This document shows positions 56,301 through 64,000 of a stretch of DNA of 64,000 nt, in pieces (the stretch's first letter is position 1; each line of letters starts with the position of its first letter). Position numbers and translations under genes: made by a program. Source of the DNA: JACCXG01 sp963785755 (GTDB taxonomy: Bacteria; Acidobacteriota; Vicinamibacteria; Vicinamibacterales; 2-12-FULL-66-21). Location: NCBI GenBank assembly GCA_963785755.1, contig CAWAXG010000038.1, positions 1 to 64,000 on the forward strand. The letters are read 5' to 3'. The notes below the pieces were generated by a model. The model was not told the DNA's origin. It saw nothing but the letters and a program-made list of their open reading frames with translations, and made no database searches.

Positions 56301-58098
56301 GGTGGTGCGGGTTGATGTCCATCGCCCGGCGAATCAGCGAGCAGCCACGCTCCCAGTCGCCCATGAACGCGATGAGAAAGATGGCTTCGTTGCTGCCGTC
56401 GAGCGGGTTCAACGCCAGCGCCCGCTCGCAGGCGCTCAAACAGCTCTTGTGGTCCCTGCGGAAGAACAGCGCCACCGCGAGTGTCTGCTGGGCCAGGTGG
56501 TTGGACGGGGCGAGATCCACGGCCCGCCGCGCGGCCGCGAGCGCACGCTCGAGCGAGCCGGGGCGCGGGTTGTAGCCGTGGCCGTACTCGTGCGAGTAGA
56601 TCCACGACAGCATCGCCCAGCAATCGGCATTGGCCGGCGCCATCTCGACCGCGCGTTCGAGCACCTCGCGGGCCGGGGCATGCTCGGCGGCGCTCAGGCG
56701 ATGGTGATAGCCAAAGCCTCGCATCAGCGCTTCGTAGGGCGTGAGCTGCGCGGCGTCCTTGCCGCGAACGGCTTCGCTGATGCTACGCGCGAGCACTCCG
56801 AAGTGATCGCCGCAGGTCGAGACAATGCGCGGGATCAGCTCGTCCTGGAGCGCGAAGACCTGATCGGCCTCGAACCGCCGGTCGTAGGTATCGGCCCACA
56901 GGTGTGCGCCGGTCGCCGAGTCGACGAGCTGCGCCGAGACTCTGAGCGTGGATCCGGCCTGACGAATGCTGCCCTCGATCAGATACCGAGCGGATGGCTC
57001 GCGGCCTGCGCCGGCCGCCGCTCCTCGCGCCATCACGCGGAGATACGAGAACTTCGAGAGACCGGCGACGATCTCTTCCGACAGGTCTTCGGCGAGCGCC
57101 TTCACATCCTCGTTGCTGCCGCTGTACTTGAACGGCCGCACGCCAATCCAGAAGCCCTCGTCCACACGGGAGGCGACGGACCCGCTCGCGACACGACGCG
57201 GGCCCGCCCTTTCCCGAACGATGTCGCGGATCTCGTTGCCGACGTCGCGGGCGGTCTGCACGCGCCGTTGCGGGTCCTTTTCGAGGCAGCGCCGGATGAG
57301 ACGCGCAAGGTCCGCCGGCACCTCGGCCCGGACCTCCTCGAGCGGCTGCGGCGTGTCGCGCAGGATGGCCGACGCCAGCTCGATGGACGTCGACCCTTCG
57401 AACGGCCGTCCGCCCGTGCACATCTGATACAGGAGAATGCCGAGCGAGAAGATGTCGCTCCGGTGGTCCAGCGGCCGGCCGCCCAGCTGCTCGGGAGACA
57501 TGTAGGCCGGCGTGCCCATCACTATCCCCGCCTGCGTATGCCCGGCTGCGGTCATCGTCGCGTCAGCCCGATCCGTCTCGCGCATCTCCTTGGCGAGGCC
57601 GAAGTCGAGGACCTTCAGCCGGCCATCTGTGGTCAGCATGACGTTGGCCGGCTTGAGATCGCGGTGCACGATCCCCTTGTCGTGCGCGGCGGCGAGCGCG
57701 TCCGCGAGCGCGCTGCCGAGGGTCAGCACCTGATCGATCGAACAGCCCTGTGCCGGAATGAGCTGGCTGAGCGGTTCGCCCTCGACCAGTTCCATGGTGA
57801 GGAAATGGACGCCAGCTTCCCCTGAGCCTGCCGAAGGGGCCTGCCCTGAGCCTGTCGAAGGGTCGGCGTGCTCCACCGAATAGAGCGTGACGATGTTGGG
57901 GTGGTTCAAGGCGGCGACGGCGCGCGCTTCGCGCTCGAAGCGCGCAAGGCGTTCGGGATCGCGGGCCATCGCGGACGGGAGCACCTTGAGCGCGACGGCG
58001 CGACCGAGCTTCGTGTCGGCCGCCCGAAACACTTCTCCCATGCCCCCTTCGCCAAGCTTCGCGAGGATTAGATACCGCCCGAGTGTCTGGCCGATCAT
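53320..58098 (-). CDS. 1592-residue Ser/Thr protein kinase with three tandem TolB-like/TPR modules
   Basis: Kinase domain (about 8-275) with GEGGMGEVFRA, Lys38 in VALKVL, HRDLKPANVML (Asp147) and DFGLAKE; it lacks an obvious TM segment. It is followed by three modules, each a TolB/FlgO-like N domain plus TPR: first from about 315 (GFWIGVRPFKYSG), second from about 715 (GFWVAVLPFKYTG), third from about 1141 (SIAVLPFANLSADKDQEYFS). The first two are close copies of each other; the third is the more usual adenylate-cyclase-type module. A low-complexity insert, STGSGQAPSAGSG, lies in the kinase N-lobe at about residues 81-93 (see repeat at 57819). No operon partner on either side. Confidence 0.92.
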   Translation of the reverse strand: MIGQTLGRYLILAKLGEGGMGEVFRAADTKLGRAVALKVLPSAMARDPERLARFEREARAVAALNHPNIVTLYSVEHADPSTGSGQAPSAGSGEAGVHFLTMELVEGEPLSQLIPAQGCSIDQVLTLGSALADALAAAHDKGIVHRDLKPANVMLTTDGRLKVLDFGLAKEMRETDRADATMTAAGHTQAGIVMGTPAYMSPEQLGGRPLDHRSDIFSLGILLYQMCTGGRPFEGSTSIELASAILRDTPQPLEEVRAEVPADLARLIRRCLEKDPQRRVQTARDVGNEIRDIVRERAGPRRVASGSVASRVDEGFWIGVRPFKYSGSNEDVKALAEDLSEEIVAGLSKFSYLRVMARGAAAGAGREPSARYLIEGSIRQAGSTLRVSAQLVDSATGAHLWADTYDRRFEADQVFALQDELIPRIVSTCGDHFGVLARSISEAVRGKDAAQLTPYEALMRGFGYHHRLSAAEHAPAREVLERAVEMAPANADCWAMLSWIYSHEYGHGYNPRPGSLERALAAARRAVDLAPSNHLAQQTLAVALFFRRDHKSCLSACERALALNPLDGSNEAIFLIAFMGDWERGCSLIRRAMDINPHHPRWYGVMFAFDEYRRANYRAAVDEVAKANAPGLFWTHAVGAAAHAQLGEATAAQEALRELLAHKPDFADSGPEMVGRWLDHGMGEHMLEGLRKAGLEAPALEAPARTDSGGRRTDEGFWVAVLPFKYTGSDAAVEGLAGGLSEEIVTGLSRFSYLRVIARGSTSRYAGAAADVRTIAREIGARYVMEGSVRQAGSQLRVAAQLVDATSGAHLWAETYNRPFRPDAIFDVQDDLVPRIVSTVADAYGVLPHSMSQAVRGKPLAELSPYEALLRSFVYAERVTSEEHAGAKAGLERAVQQAPGHADCWAMLSIMLADEYGHGFGASPATLETALRAARQAVDANPSNHRAYQALAWALFLRKEFQACRTAGDRAVTLNALDASTAAYVGQVYAYSGDWERGLALLTRATSLNPRHPGWYWYASFLDAYRRTDYQAALAFAVKMNLPGVSLVDVALSATHGMLGHHDAAAAAVRDLLSRRPDYGAIARTELGKWFEPGIVEHLIQGLRQAGLEIGGDRQEGQARAEADIVPAPAAQRSTPPVLPSIAVLPFANLSADKDQEYFSDGLAEEIINLLAQVPGLKVIARTSAFAFRGKDEDVRRIAHALSVNHVLEGSVRRAGGRVRVTAQLIAATDGAQVWSERYDREQSDIFALQDEIASAITQALRVTLSSEALPQRYQPKLPAYEMYLKGRHHLAKVTPESMELARRCYESAVELDPAFGLAQVGIGFYWLGLTIFGGCPTREAVPAARAAVQRALQTDPSIPEAHALLGFLAGLYDLDWAAAERHFEFPMARQAAFAIIRPMYGGLQFFKGNYQAAIEMAERAIEEDPLEVWPRMNLHAYLQAVGRDREAYEQALKVLELDENLVVARVSIAHFHADWGQLAEAVAAARQAYASGPWYPDAVATLAALLRTSGEEAESRALFDSLGSSERAGDVRARAVYYLLCGDIDQAADYAEKAIALRDNSTMYYLRFVIARQLRASARWPAISRMLNLSA
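57819..57862. repeat. CCTGCCCTGAGC repeat inside the kinase gene
   Basis: Two units, CCTGAGCCTGCCGAAGGGG and CCTGCCCTGAGCCTGTCGAA plus GGG, read in frame as the DPSTGSGQAPSAGSGEA insert of the kinase. Same unit as the tandem array at 44038. Confidence 0.88.
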
Positions 58099-58170
58099 GT
58101 CCCGGATGTGCGTGATTCTACTGCGACCGGCTGAACCGCGTCGCCGCTCCTCACCGCTGCTTCCTCGCCG

Positions 58171-58575
58171 TCACGGAGCGATGACCCGGAGCTTCGGGAA
58201 GTAAGTCCGGTAGCGGCGCGGATCGCGGGTCAGTAGCGCGTAGCTGCCGATGGCGGCGTGGGCGCCGATGTAGAAATACGGCAGGGGATGAGCCCTCTGG
58301 CCCCCGCGCCGGCGGTATGTCAGGAAGGCCTGCGCGGCCAGAAAGGCCGCGGGCCACGGCAGATCTTCGCGGACGAAGTATTCCCGCGGCAGGGCCTCGT
58401 CGAGCTCCTCGATCGATTCGAAGCGAAGCGAGACCTCAGCGTACACGATGGGATTGATCAGCAGCCGACCCGCGCCGGCGCATCGCTCGAGCGCAGACGA
58501 CGACCAGTCGAGCCACTCTTCATCCTCGGTGAAGATGTCCAGGATGACGTTGCTGTCGACGAGTGTCGGGGGCAC
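58171..58575 (-). CDS. vapC: PIN-domain toxin (VapC-like)
   Basis: 134 residues. PIN active site: LVDSNVILDIF (first Asp), YAEVSLRFES (Glu) and ALLTRDPRRYRTYFP (last Asp). VapC toxins cleave tRNA or rRNA. Starts 8 nt after the antitoxin stop. Typical length and order for a VapBC operon. Confidence 0.9.
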   Translation of the reverse strand: MPPTLVDSNVILDIFTEDEEWLDWSSSALERCAGAGRLLINPIVYAEVSLRFESIEELDEALPREYFVREDLPWPAAFLAAQAFLTYRRRGGQRAHPLPYFYIGAHAAIGSYALLTRDPRRYRTYFPKLRVIAP

Positions 58576-58583
58576 GCGGCGAC

Positions 58584-58805
58584 CTACTTCCGGGTCAGCG
58601 CCAGGATCTCGTCCGTCGTGAGCCGGCGGCTCCCGCGTCCGCGCATCTGATCCACGATGCGGCGGCCGCGCTGGTTCGACCGTGCCCGGCGCACCTTCAC
58701 GGCGTCCCCCTCGATCTCGAACTCGACCTCGGTATGCGGCAGCAGCCCGAGCCGCTCGCGGATTTCGAGCGGGATCGTCACTTGTCCCTTGGATGTCAGG
58801 CGCAT
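58584..58805 (-). CDS. vapB: AbrB/MazE-type antitoxin (VapB-like)
   Basis: 73 residues. N-terminal swapped-hairpin MRLTSKGQVTIPLEIRERLG is the AbrB/SpoVT DNA-binding fold; the charged C-terminus (RRIVDQMRGRG) would wrap the toxin. First gene of the operon. Confidence 0.9.
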   Translation of the reverse strand: MRLTSKGQVTIPLEIRERLGLLPHTEVEFEIEGDAVKVRRARSNQRGRRIVDQMRGRGSRRLTTDEILALTRK

Positions 58806-58807
58806 CG

Positions 58808-58829
58808 CTCTTACTCCTACAAGTAAGAG
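58808..58829. promoter_or_regulatory. inverted repeat before vapB, likely operator
   Basis: CTCTTAC (58808-58814) and GTAAGAG (58823-58829) with an 8-bp centre, 2 bp before the vapB start and overlapping its ribosome binding site. Fits autorepression by the AbrB-type antitoxin. Confidence 0.6.
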
Positions 58830-58952
58830 TCTAACACGCGGTCACAACGTCGAAGTCGACTTCCAACACGCTGCGCAGCAGGGGCGCGGGCGCGTGATGT
58901 ATCTTCGAGGCCACATGGCAGGATGGCGGCGCGCTGGCTTGCGGGAGGAGCG

Positions 58953-59501
58953 ATGAGGATCGTGCTGGGTATTCTCGGCGTCGCGCTGGTGGCGACCCTC
59001 GCGGACTACACGTGGTACACGCTGGGGGTCCGGCACAGCATCGCGACCGGGATCGTACATGGCGCAGTGCTCCTCACTGCGGTCGGGGCGGTGCTGGGGC
59101 TGGACTCGGGACGGCTGCTGAAGGGACTTCCGATCGGCGCACTCGCTGGCGTCGGCGGGGCGCTGACCTACTACCTGCTCGTCGCGCTCGTAGATCGGCG
59201 AACCTACGGATCGGCGATCCCGGCGTCGTGGGTGGCGCTCTGGCTGATCGTCGCCGCGCTCGACGGGCGGTGGCTCCGCGCACCTGCGCGTAGGTCCTGG
59301 GCAGAGATTGCGATCCGCGGCGCCATCGCTGCGATCTGCAGCGGCATCGCGTTCTTCCTGGTCATGAACACGCTGTGGGGACGGCCGCCGGCGACGGGGA
59401 AAAACTACGTCTTGCAGTTTGCGGCGTGGGTCGTCGCGTGGGCGCCGGGACTGCTGGCGCTGACGCTCGGTCGATCCAACGGCGGCACCGTAAAACAGTA
59501 G
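58953..59501 (+). CDS. integral membrane protein of unknown function
   Basis: 182 residues from ATG 58953, chosen for GGGAGGAG 2-9 nt upstream. About five or six hydrophobic helices (VLGILGVALVATLADYTWYT, GAVLLTAVGAVLGLD, WVALWLIVAALDG, FAAWVVAWAPGLLALTLG). No family recognised. Confidence 0.7.
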   Translation: MRIVLGILGVALVATLADYTWYTLGVRHSIATGIVHGAVLLTAVGAVLGLDSGRLLKGLPIGALAGVGGALTYYLLVALVDRRTYGSAIPASWVALWLIVAALDGRWLRAPARRSWAEIAIRGAIAAICSGIAFFLVMNTLWGRPPATGKNYVLQFAAWVVAWAPGLLALTLGRSNGGTVKQ

Positions 59502-59535
59502 GACACGTTCCGCGAAGCCTGCGTGCGACCGGTGG

Positions 59536-61375
59536 TCAGTACGCCATCGCGTAGCAATCCCGCCGTGGATCCGCGCCCGCGATCCGCGTACCCGTTGCCG
59601 GATCGACGACCACCGCCGTCGCGCAGCTCGGGATGCTGCGCGGCGCGATCTTCGTGACATCGTGGCCGCGCGATTTCAGCGCCTCGAAGACCGAATCAGG
59701 AAAGTCCGATTCGAGGTTGAGCTGATTGAACCCACCAGGGTGCGGCCAGAACGACGCGTAGAAGTGCAGCGTCTGTACCCGCGGCCACCGGAACGCCTCG
59801 TGCAGATTCGGGTACCACTCCTGCCAGAACTCGATGACGTTCAGCAGGCCTTGCAGGATGGTCTGTTCCTGATTGTCGCCTCCGGGCGTGCCGATCGCCA
59901 TGAACGGCTCGCCGTTCCTCAGCACGATGCTCGGCGTCAGCGTGTAGCGCGGCCGCGAGCGCGGCCGTAGCTGGGCCGCGCGCGTCTTGTCGAGCCAGAA
60001 CGACTCTCCGCGGACGCTCATCGCGATACCTGTGGATCCCAGGACGACGGCCGTCGGGATCCAGGCACCGCTCGGCGTGCTGTCGAACACGTTGCCGTCG
60101 CGGTCGATGACCGCAATATGAGTCGTGTCCTTCACGATCCCCTGGGTGGGATCGTCATCGCCCGACGGAGATGGCACGGCATCGGCGAGGTTCGCAACCC
60201 AGTACGGCCAGGTCTTCACTTTGGAGTCGAACGGCAGCGGGTCGCCGGCCATGTAGCTGCGGGACGCGCGGCGCGGGTCAATCTGCGCGGCACGCTGGCG
60301 CGAATACGCCTTCGACAACAGACCCTCGGCGGGACTCTCGACGAAGGCCTGGTCGGCATAGTAGCTGTCGCGATCGGCGTAGGCGAGCTTCAACGCTTCG
60401 ACCACCGTGTGGACGTAGTCCGCGCTGTTCCGTCCCATCGACTTGAGGTCGAACTGCTCGAGGATGTTCAGCGATTCGAGCAGGACCGGTCCCTGGCTGC
60501 CGAACGCCTGCTTGTAGACCTCATAGCCCCGATAGGTCGTCATCGCGGGCTCTTCGACCTTGGCGAAGAAGTCCGAGAAATCGTCGAGCTCCCAGGGCGC
60601 CTCATGCTGCTTGAGGAAGGCCACCATCTCGCGCGCGATATCTCCCTTGTAGAACCTGTCGCGAGCGGCCGCGATCCCGGCTGACCCTCCCGCGCCGGGC
60701 TGCACGGCGCTCCGCATCTGCCAGCCGTTTGAGCGTGCGCGCCAGATCCGGCAGCACGATGGTGTCCCCGGCCTTGTAGGCGGAGCCGTCCGGCTTCAGC
60801 CACATCCGGCGATTGTCCGGCCACGATTCGATGAACTTGCGATTCGCGTCGATCGCCTGCGTCGTCCGCGGCCGCAGTGGGAAGCCGCGCTCGGCGTACT
60901 CAATCGCCCTGGCCGCCACCTGCTCGAACGTCATCGTGCCCCATCGTTCGAGCACGGTCAGCGCCGCGTGCAGCACGCCTGGAACGACCGCGGGGTCGAG
61001 GCCGATCCCCGCCATCGTCTTGCCACGCGAGACATACCACTCGATTGTTGCGGCTCTTGGCGCCCATCCTTGACCGACCACCGAAACGACCTTCCGGCTG
61101 CGGCGCGGATAGACGAGCACCAGGCCCTCGCCGCCGAGACTATACAGATCCTGTTCGACGACGCCGCCCACGAGCATCGCGGCGACGCCCGCATCGAACG
61201 CGTTGCCGCCTTTCAGCAGCGTCTCGAGCGCGGCGGCCGTCGTGAGCGGATGCCCCGTGGAGACGGCGGCATTGCGACCCATGACCGGCGGGCGATCGTC
61301 GGCCCTGGGCGACAGGTTTGAGAACGCGACGACAAGACAAGCGATGAGCGCCGCGGCTGTGCTGATCCTGTTCAT
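59536..61375 (-). CDS. ggt: gamma-glutamyltransferase, one frameshift
   Basis: From 61375 the first frame gives a signal-like N-terminus (AALIACLVVAFSNLSPRADD) and the large-subunit start (VSTGHPLTTAAALETLLKGGNAFDAGVA). Near 60700 it changes frame to GIAAARDRFYKGDIAREMVA and runs to 59536. The autocatalytic Thr is in KDTTHIAVIDRDGN, and GTPGGDNQEQTILQ and SIVLRNGEPFMAIG belong to the small subunit. Removes gamma-glutamyl groups from glutathione and peptides in the periplasm. Length after repair (about 610) is normal, so a sequencing indel is likelier than decay. Confidence 0.82.
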
Positions 61376-61548
61376 TCCGGCCCGGAGCGGAGCGGCGGAG
61401 GCGAACCCGCATTGGCGCGCCCCCCGGTCCTCGAGGTGGTGTGATTATCCGCGCGCGGCGGGAAAGAGCGCAAAGGCGGGTGCCGGGCCGCGCCGGCGGG
61501 ACGTAGCGCAGCGCTCCGCGGCCTATAATCGGCCGTCGATGCCCCTGA

Positions 61549-61677
61549 CCTCCGGTACCCGCCTCGGTTCGTACGAGATCAAGGACTCCCTCGGCGCTGG
61601 CGGTCCGCCTCCGCTCGCGACTGCGTGTCGCGCGAGCTCCGGCGAGATCCCGCCGCAGCCCAGCTCCGGAGGACGCG
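61549..61677 (+). pseudogene. start of a second kinase, truncated
   Basis: MPLTSGTRLGSYEIKDSLGA and GG are a typical kinase N-terminus of this family. The frame then leaves the kinase fold. The next gene begins anew as VIGQTLGPYRVL. It is either a truncated duplicate or the true N-terminus joined to an insertion. Confidence 0.45.
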
Positions 61678-64000
61678 GTGATTGGACAGACGCTGGGCCC
61701 GTACCGCGTCCTCGACGAAGCTGGGCGAAGGCGGAATGGGCGAGGTCTATCGCGCGCGCGACACGAAGCTGCATCGCGATGTCGCGATCAAAGTCCTCCC
61801 GGAAGTCTTCGCGGGCGATCCTGACCGGCTCGGGCGTTTCGAGCGCGAGGCTCACACCCTCGCTGCCCTGAACCATCCCAACATCGCGCAGATCTACGGG
61901 CTGGAAGGATCCGCGCTCGTGATGGAGCTCGTCGACGGCGAAGACCTCGCCGCGCGCATCGCCCGCGGGGCGCTTCCGTTGGACGAGTCGCTCACCGTCG
62001 CCCGCCAGGTCGCCGACGCGCTCGAGGCCGCCCACGATCACGGCATCATCCACCGCGACCTGAAACCGGCCAACATCAAGGTGCGAGCCGATGCCACGGT
62101 GAAGGTGCTGGACTTCGGATTGGCGAAGGCGATCGCGCGTCCCGAGACCGGTGCCGCCAACCCGGCCGTGATGCTCGCCACAGTCACCTCTCCGATGATG
62201 ACCCACGCGGGCATCATTCTCGGGACTGCGGCCTACATGGCGCCCGAGCAGGCCCGCGGGCACGCGGTCGACAAGCGCGCCGATATCTGGGCCTTCGGAT
62301 GTGTGGTGTACGAGATGCTGACCGGGCGCCGCGCCTTCGGCGGCGACAACGTCACCGATACGATGGCCGCGGTCGTTCGGGGGGAGCCCGACTGGGCCGC
62401 GCTTCCCGGCGACACACCCGCGTCAATCAGGCGCTTGCTGCGACGGTGTCTGGAGAAGGACCGGAAGAGCCGACTCGCCGATGCCGCGGACGCGCGCCTC
62501 GAGATCGAGGCGGCGCAGTCGCCTGCCGCAGACGACGCCGGAATCGTCGCTGCTCCGCAACAGGCGCGCCGTCTCGCCGTGCCGATCGTCGCCACCGCCA
62601 TCGTTTCGCTGCTCGCGGGCGCTGCGGTGGTGTGGCTCGCGACACGGTCCGCACCGCCGGCCGCACCGATGGTGCGGCTGCAGGCGGCGTTCCCGGGCCG
62701 GACCACGCTGTCGATCGCCCCAGTCGGTTCGGAGGTCGCGATCGCTCCGGATGGCTCGCGCATCCTTTACGTCGGACAAGCCGGGCCATCGTCGCCGCCG
62801 CAGCTGTTCGTCCGCACGATGGATCGTGGCGAGACCTCGCCGATCGCCGGAACCGAGTACGCGCAGGCCCCGTTCTTTTCGCCGGACGGAGAAATGGTCG
62901 CGTTCGCGCGCGACGGCAGTCTCCTGAAAATGGGGGTGCGGGGCGGAAGCCCGACAACGGTGTGTTCTGGATGCGCGACGGGCTTCTACGGCGGCGCCTG
63001 GGCCGAGGACGGCACGATTGTGTTCGCGCGGGCTGGCGGTAACGGCGGACTGGTCCACGTTCAGCCGGATGGACGGATCTCGCAGGTGACCCGGATCGAT
63101 CGGGCCGCCGGCGAGAGCCGGCACGGGTTTCCGTCGATCCTGCCCGGCGGTGCCATCCTCTTCATGATCCACCCCGTCGGCAAGACGGCTCCTGATATCG
63201 CGGTGCTGGATCCCAAGGTCGGCAAGCAGCGCGTGCTCGTCCGAGGTGGAGCCCAGCCGAGCTACGTGCCGGCCGGGTACCTTGTATTTTCAACCGAAGG
63301 TGCGCTGAGCGTCGTGCGATTCGACCTGTCGCGCCTCGCCATCGTCGGTACGCCTGTACCGGTCGTCGATCGCGTAATCACGAAGAACATGCGGGGGACC
63401 GACTACGCGGTCTCGCGGACCGGCTCGCTGGTGTTCGCGTCAGGCGACCCGATCAGGCCCATCGATACGATGGCGTGGGTTGGCCGCGATGGTCAGGAGG
63501 AGACCATCCAGGTGCCGCCGCACGGGTACGTCATGCCGCGCGTGTCGCCCGACGGGCAGTACGCGGTGCTCGATGCGCGCGACGAGGAGGCGGATCTGTG
63601 GCTGTGGGACTTCAAGCGCAACACCATGGAGCGCCTCACGTCGGAGCCGGATTCCGACGGGTATCCAGTCTGGAGCAGGAACCAGGCCCGGCGGCTCTAC
63701 CTGAATTCCGGACCCGTCGCCGAGCGGGGGCTGTTCCGGATGGATCTGCCTCGGGCGCCCGAGCGACTGACGAAATCCCCCGAGGGCCGCCCGCCGCTAC
63801 CGACGACCATCAGCCCGGACGGCAAGTGGCTGGTGATCAGCGGCGGTTCGCCGGCGCCGGGGCTGAGCATGGTGTCGACCGAAGGAGGGCACGAGGCGCG
63901 TCCGTTGCCCGGAATCGCCGGCGCCGCCGCAAACGCGGACATCTCGCCCGACGGACAGTGGATCGCGTATCAGTTGTCCAGCTCCGGGCGAAGTGAGATC
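61678..64000 (+). CDS. Ser/Thr protein kinase with PD40 propeller, runs off the right edge, one frameshift near its start
   Basis: GTG 61678 gives VIGQTLGPYRVL; one base shift near 61716 is needed for KLGEGGMGEVYRARDTKLHR. The frame is then open to the window end. DVAIKVLPE, IIHRDLKPANIKV and DFGLAKA are complete, then a TM segment (VPIVATAIVSLLAGAAVVWL, near residue 330) and propeller blades with SPDGEMVAFARDG, SPDGQYAVLDARD and SPDGKWLVISGG. The periplasmic part would follow the membrane helix. It is close to the broken kinase at 2830 and of the same family. C-terminus not in the window. Confidence 0.88.

Noticed and set aside
56044..57825. 593-codon plus-strand frame opposite the large kinase
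   Set aside because: Antisense of the kinase and module 1; no motif of its own.

Overview
The window is high-GC bacterial chromosome. The gene content points to an Acidobacteriota soil bacterium, probably of the Vicinamibacteria type. The signs are several Ser/Thr kinases with C-terminal PD40 (TolB-like) propellers or TolB/TPR modules, an Oar-like TonB receptor with an N-terminal CarboxypepD_reg domain, a DUF5916/CBM9-like outer membrane protein, sulfatase-TPR, ThuA, PhoD, P1-peptidase, DUF1028 and DUF5117-type metalloprotease genes. This assignment is inference from gene content. No rRNA, CRISPR array or intact transposase is visible. One tRNA is present, tRNA-Pro(UGG) with an encoded CCA.

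Layout. 0.1-7.4 kb is a degraded or badly sequenced stretch. It holds a SnoaL-SpoIIE phosphatase fusion, a ribbon-helix-helix fragment, a RusA-like resolvase, a kinase/propeller gene and a possible PD-(D/E)XK nuclease piece, nearly all broken by single-base frameshifts. 7.4-15.6 kb has tRNA-Pro, a GNAT, a PKD-type secreted protein, an SNase-like nuclease, an exported propeller, a tyrosine phosphatase remnant, and a cupredoxin/beta-barrel pair. 15.8-23.9 kb has a histone-H1-like protein, DUF2461, an enolase-superfamily enzyme, a lipoprotein sulfatase-TPR and the Oar-like receptor with a strong terminator. 24-30.7 kb has SDR plus sodium/solute symporter, a divergent M20 deacylase, and a P1-peptidase/PhoD operon. 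30.8-36.1 kb has a DenD-like dehydrogenase, AhcY with an ArsR-methyltransferase regulator, and an N-acyl-D-amino-acid deacylase. 36.2-40.4 kb has two small envelope-type proteins, a broken zinc metalloprotease and a BON protein. 40.7-44 kb is an operon of HemN-like radical SAM enzyme, halogenase-like flavoprotein and hot-dog thioesterase. 44-53.3 kb has an exported LIC_10091-like protein, DUF1028, a PAS/GAF histidine kinase, DUF5916 and ThuA. 53.3-58.1 kb is one 1592-residue kinase with three tandem TolB/TPR modules. The right end has VapBC, a membrane protein, a broken gamma-glutamyltransferase and a kinase running off the window.

Two signals go beyond ordinary annotation. First, intergenic spaces repeatedly carry arrays of a 7- or 8-bp word next to an array of its reverse complement, so they could form long imperfect hairpins. 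Each site uses its own word family (GATCCCC, TTGGGAG, ACGTGCT, GGGTTCAA), and two genes are flanked by such arrays. Second, many genes carry single-base frameshifts, often compensating and often at homopolymers. This may be uncorrected sequencing error rather than decay and should be settled before any of them is called a pseudogene.
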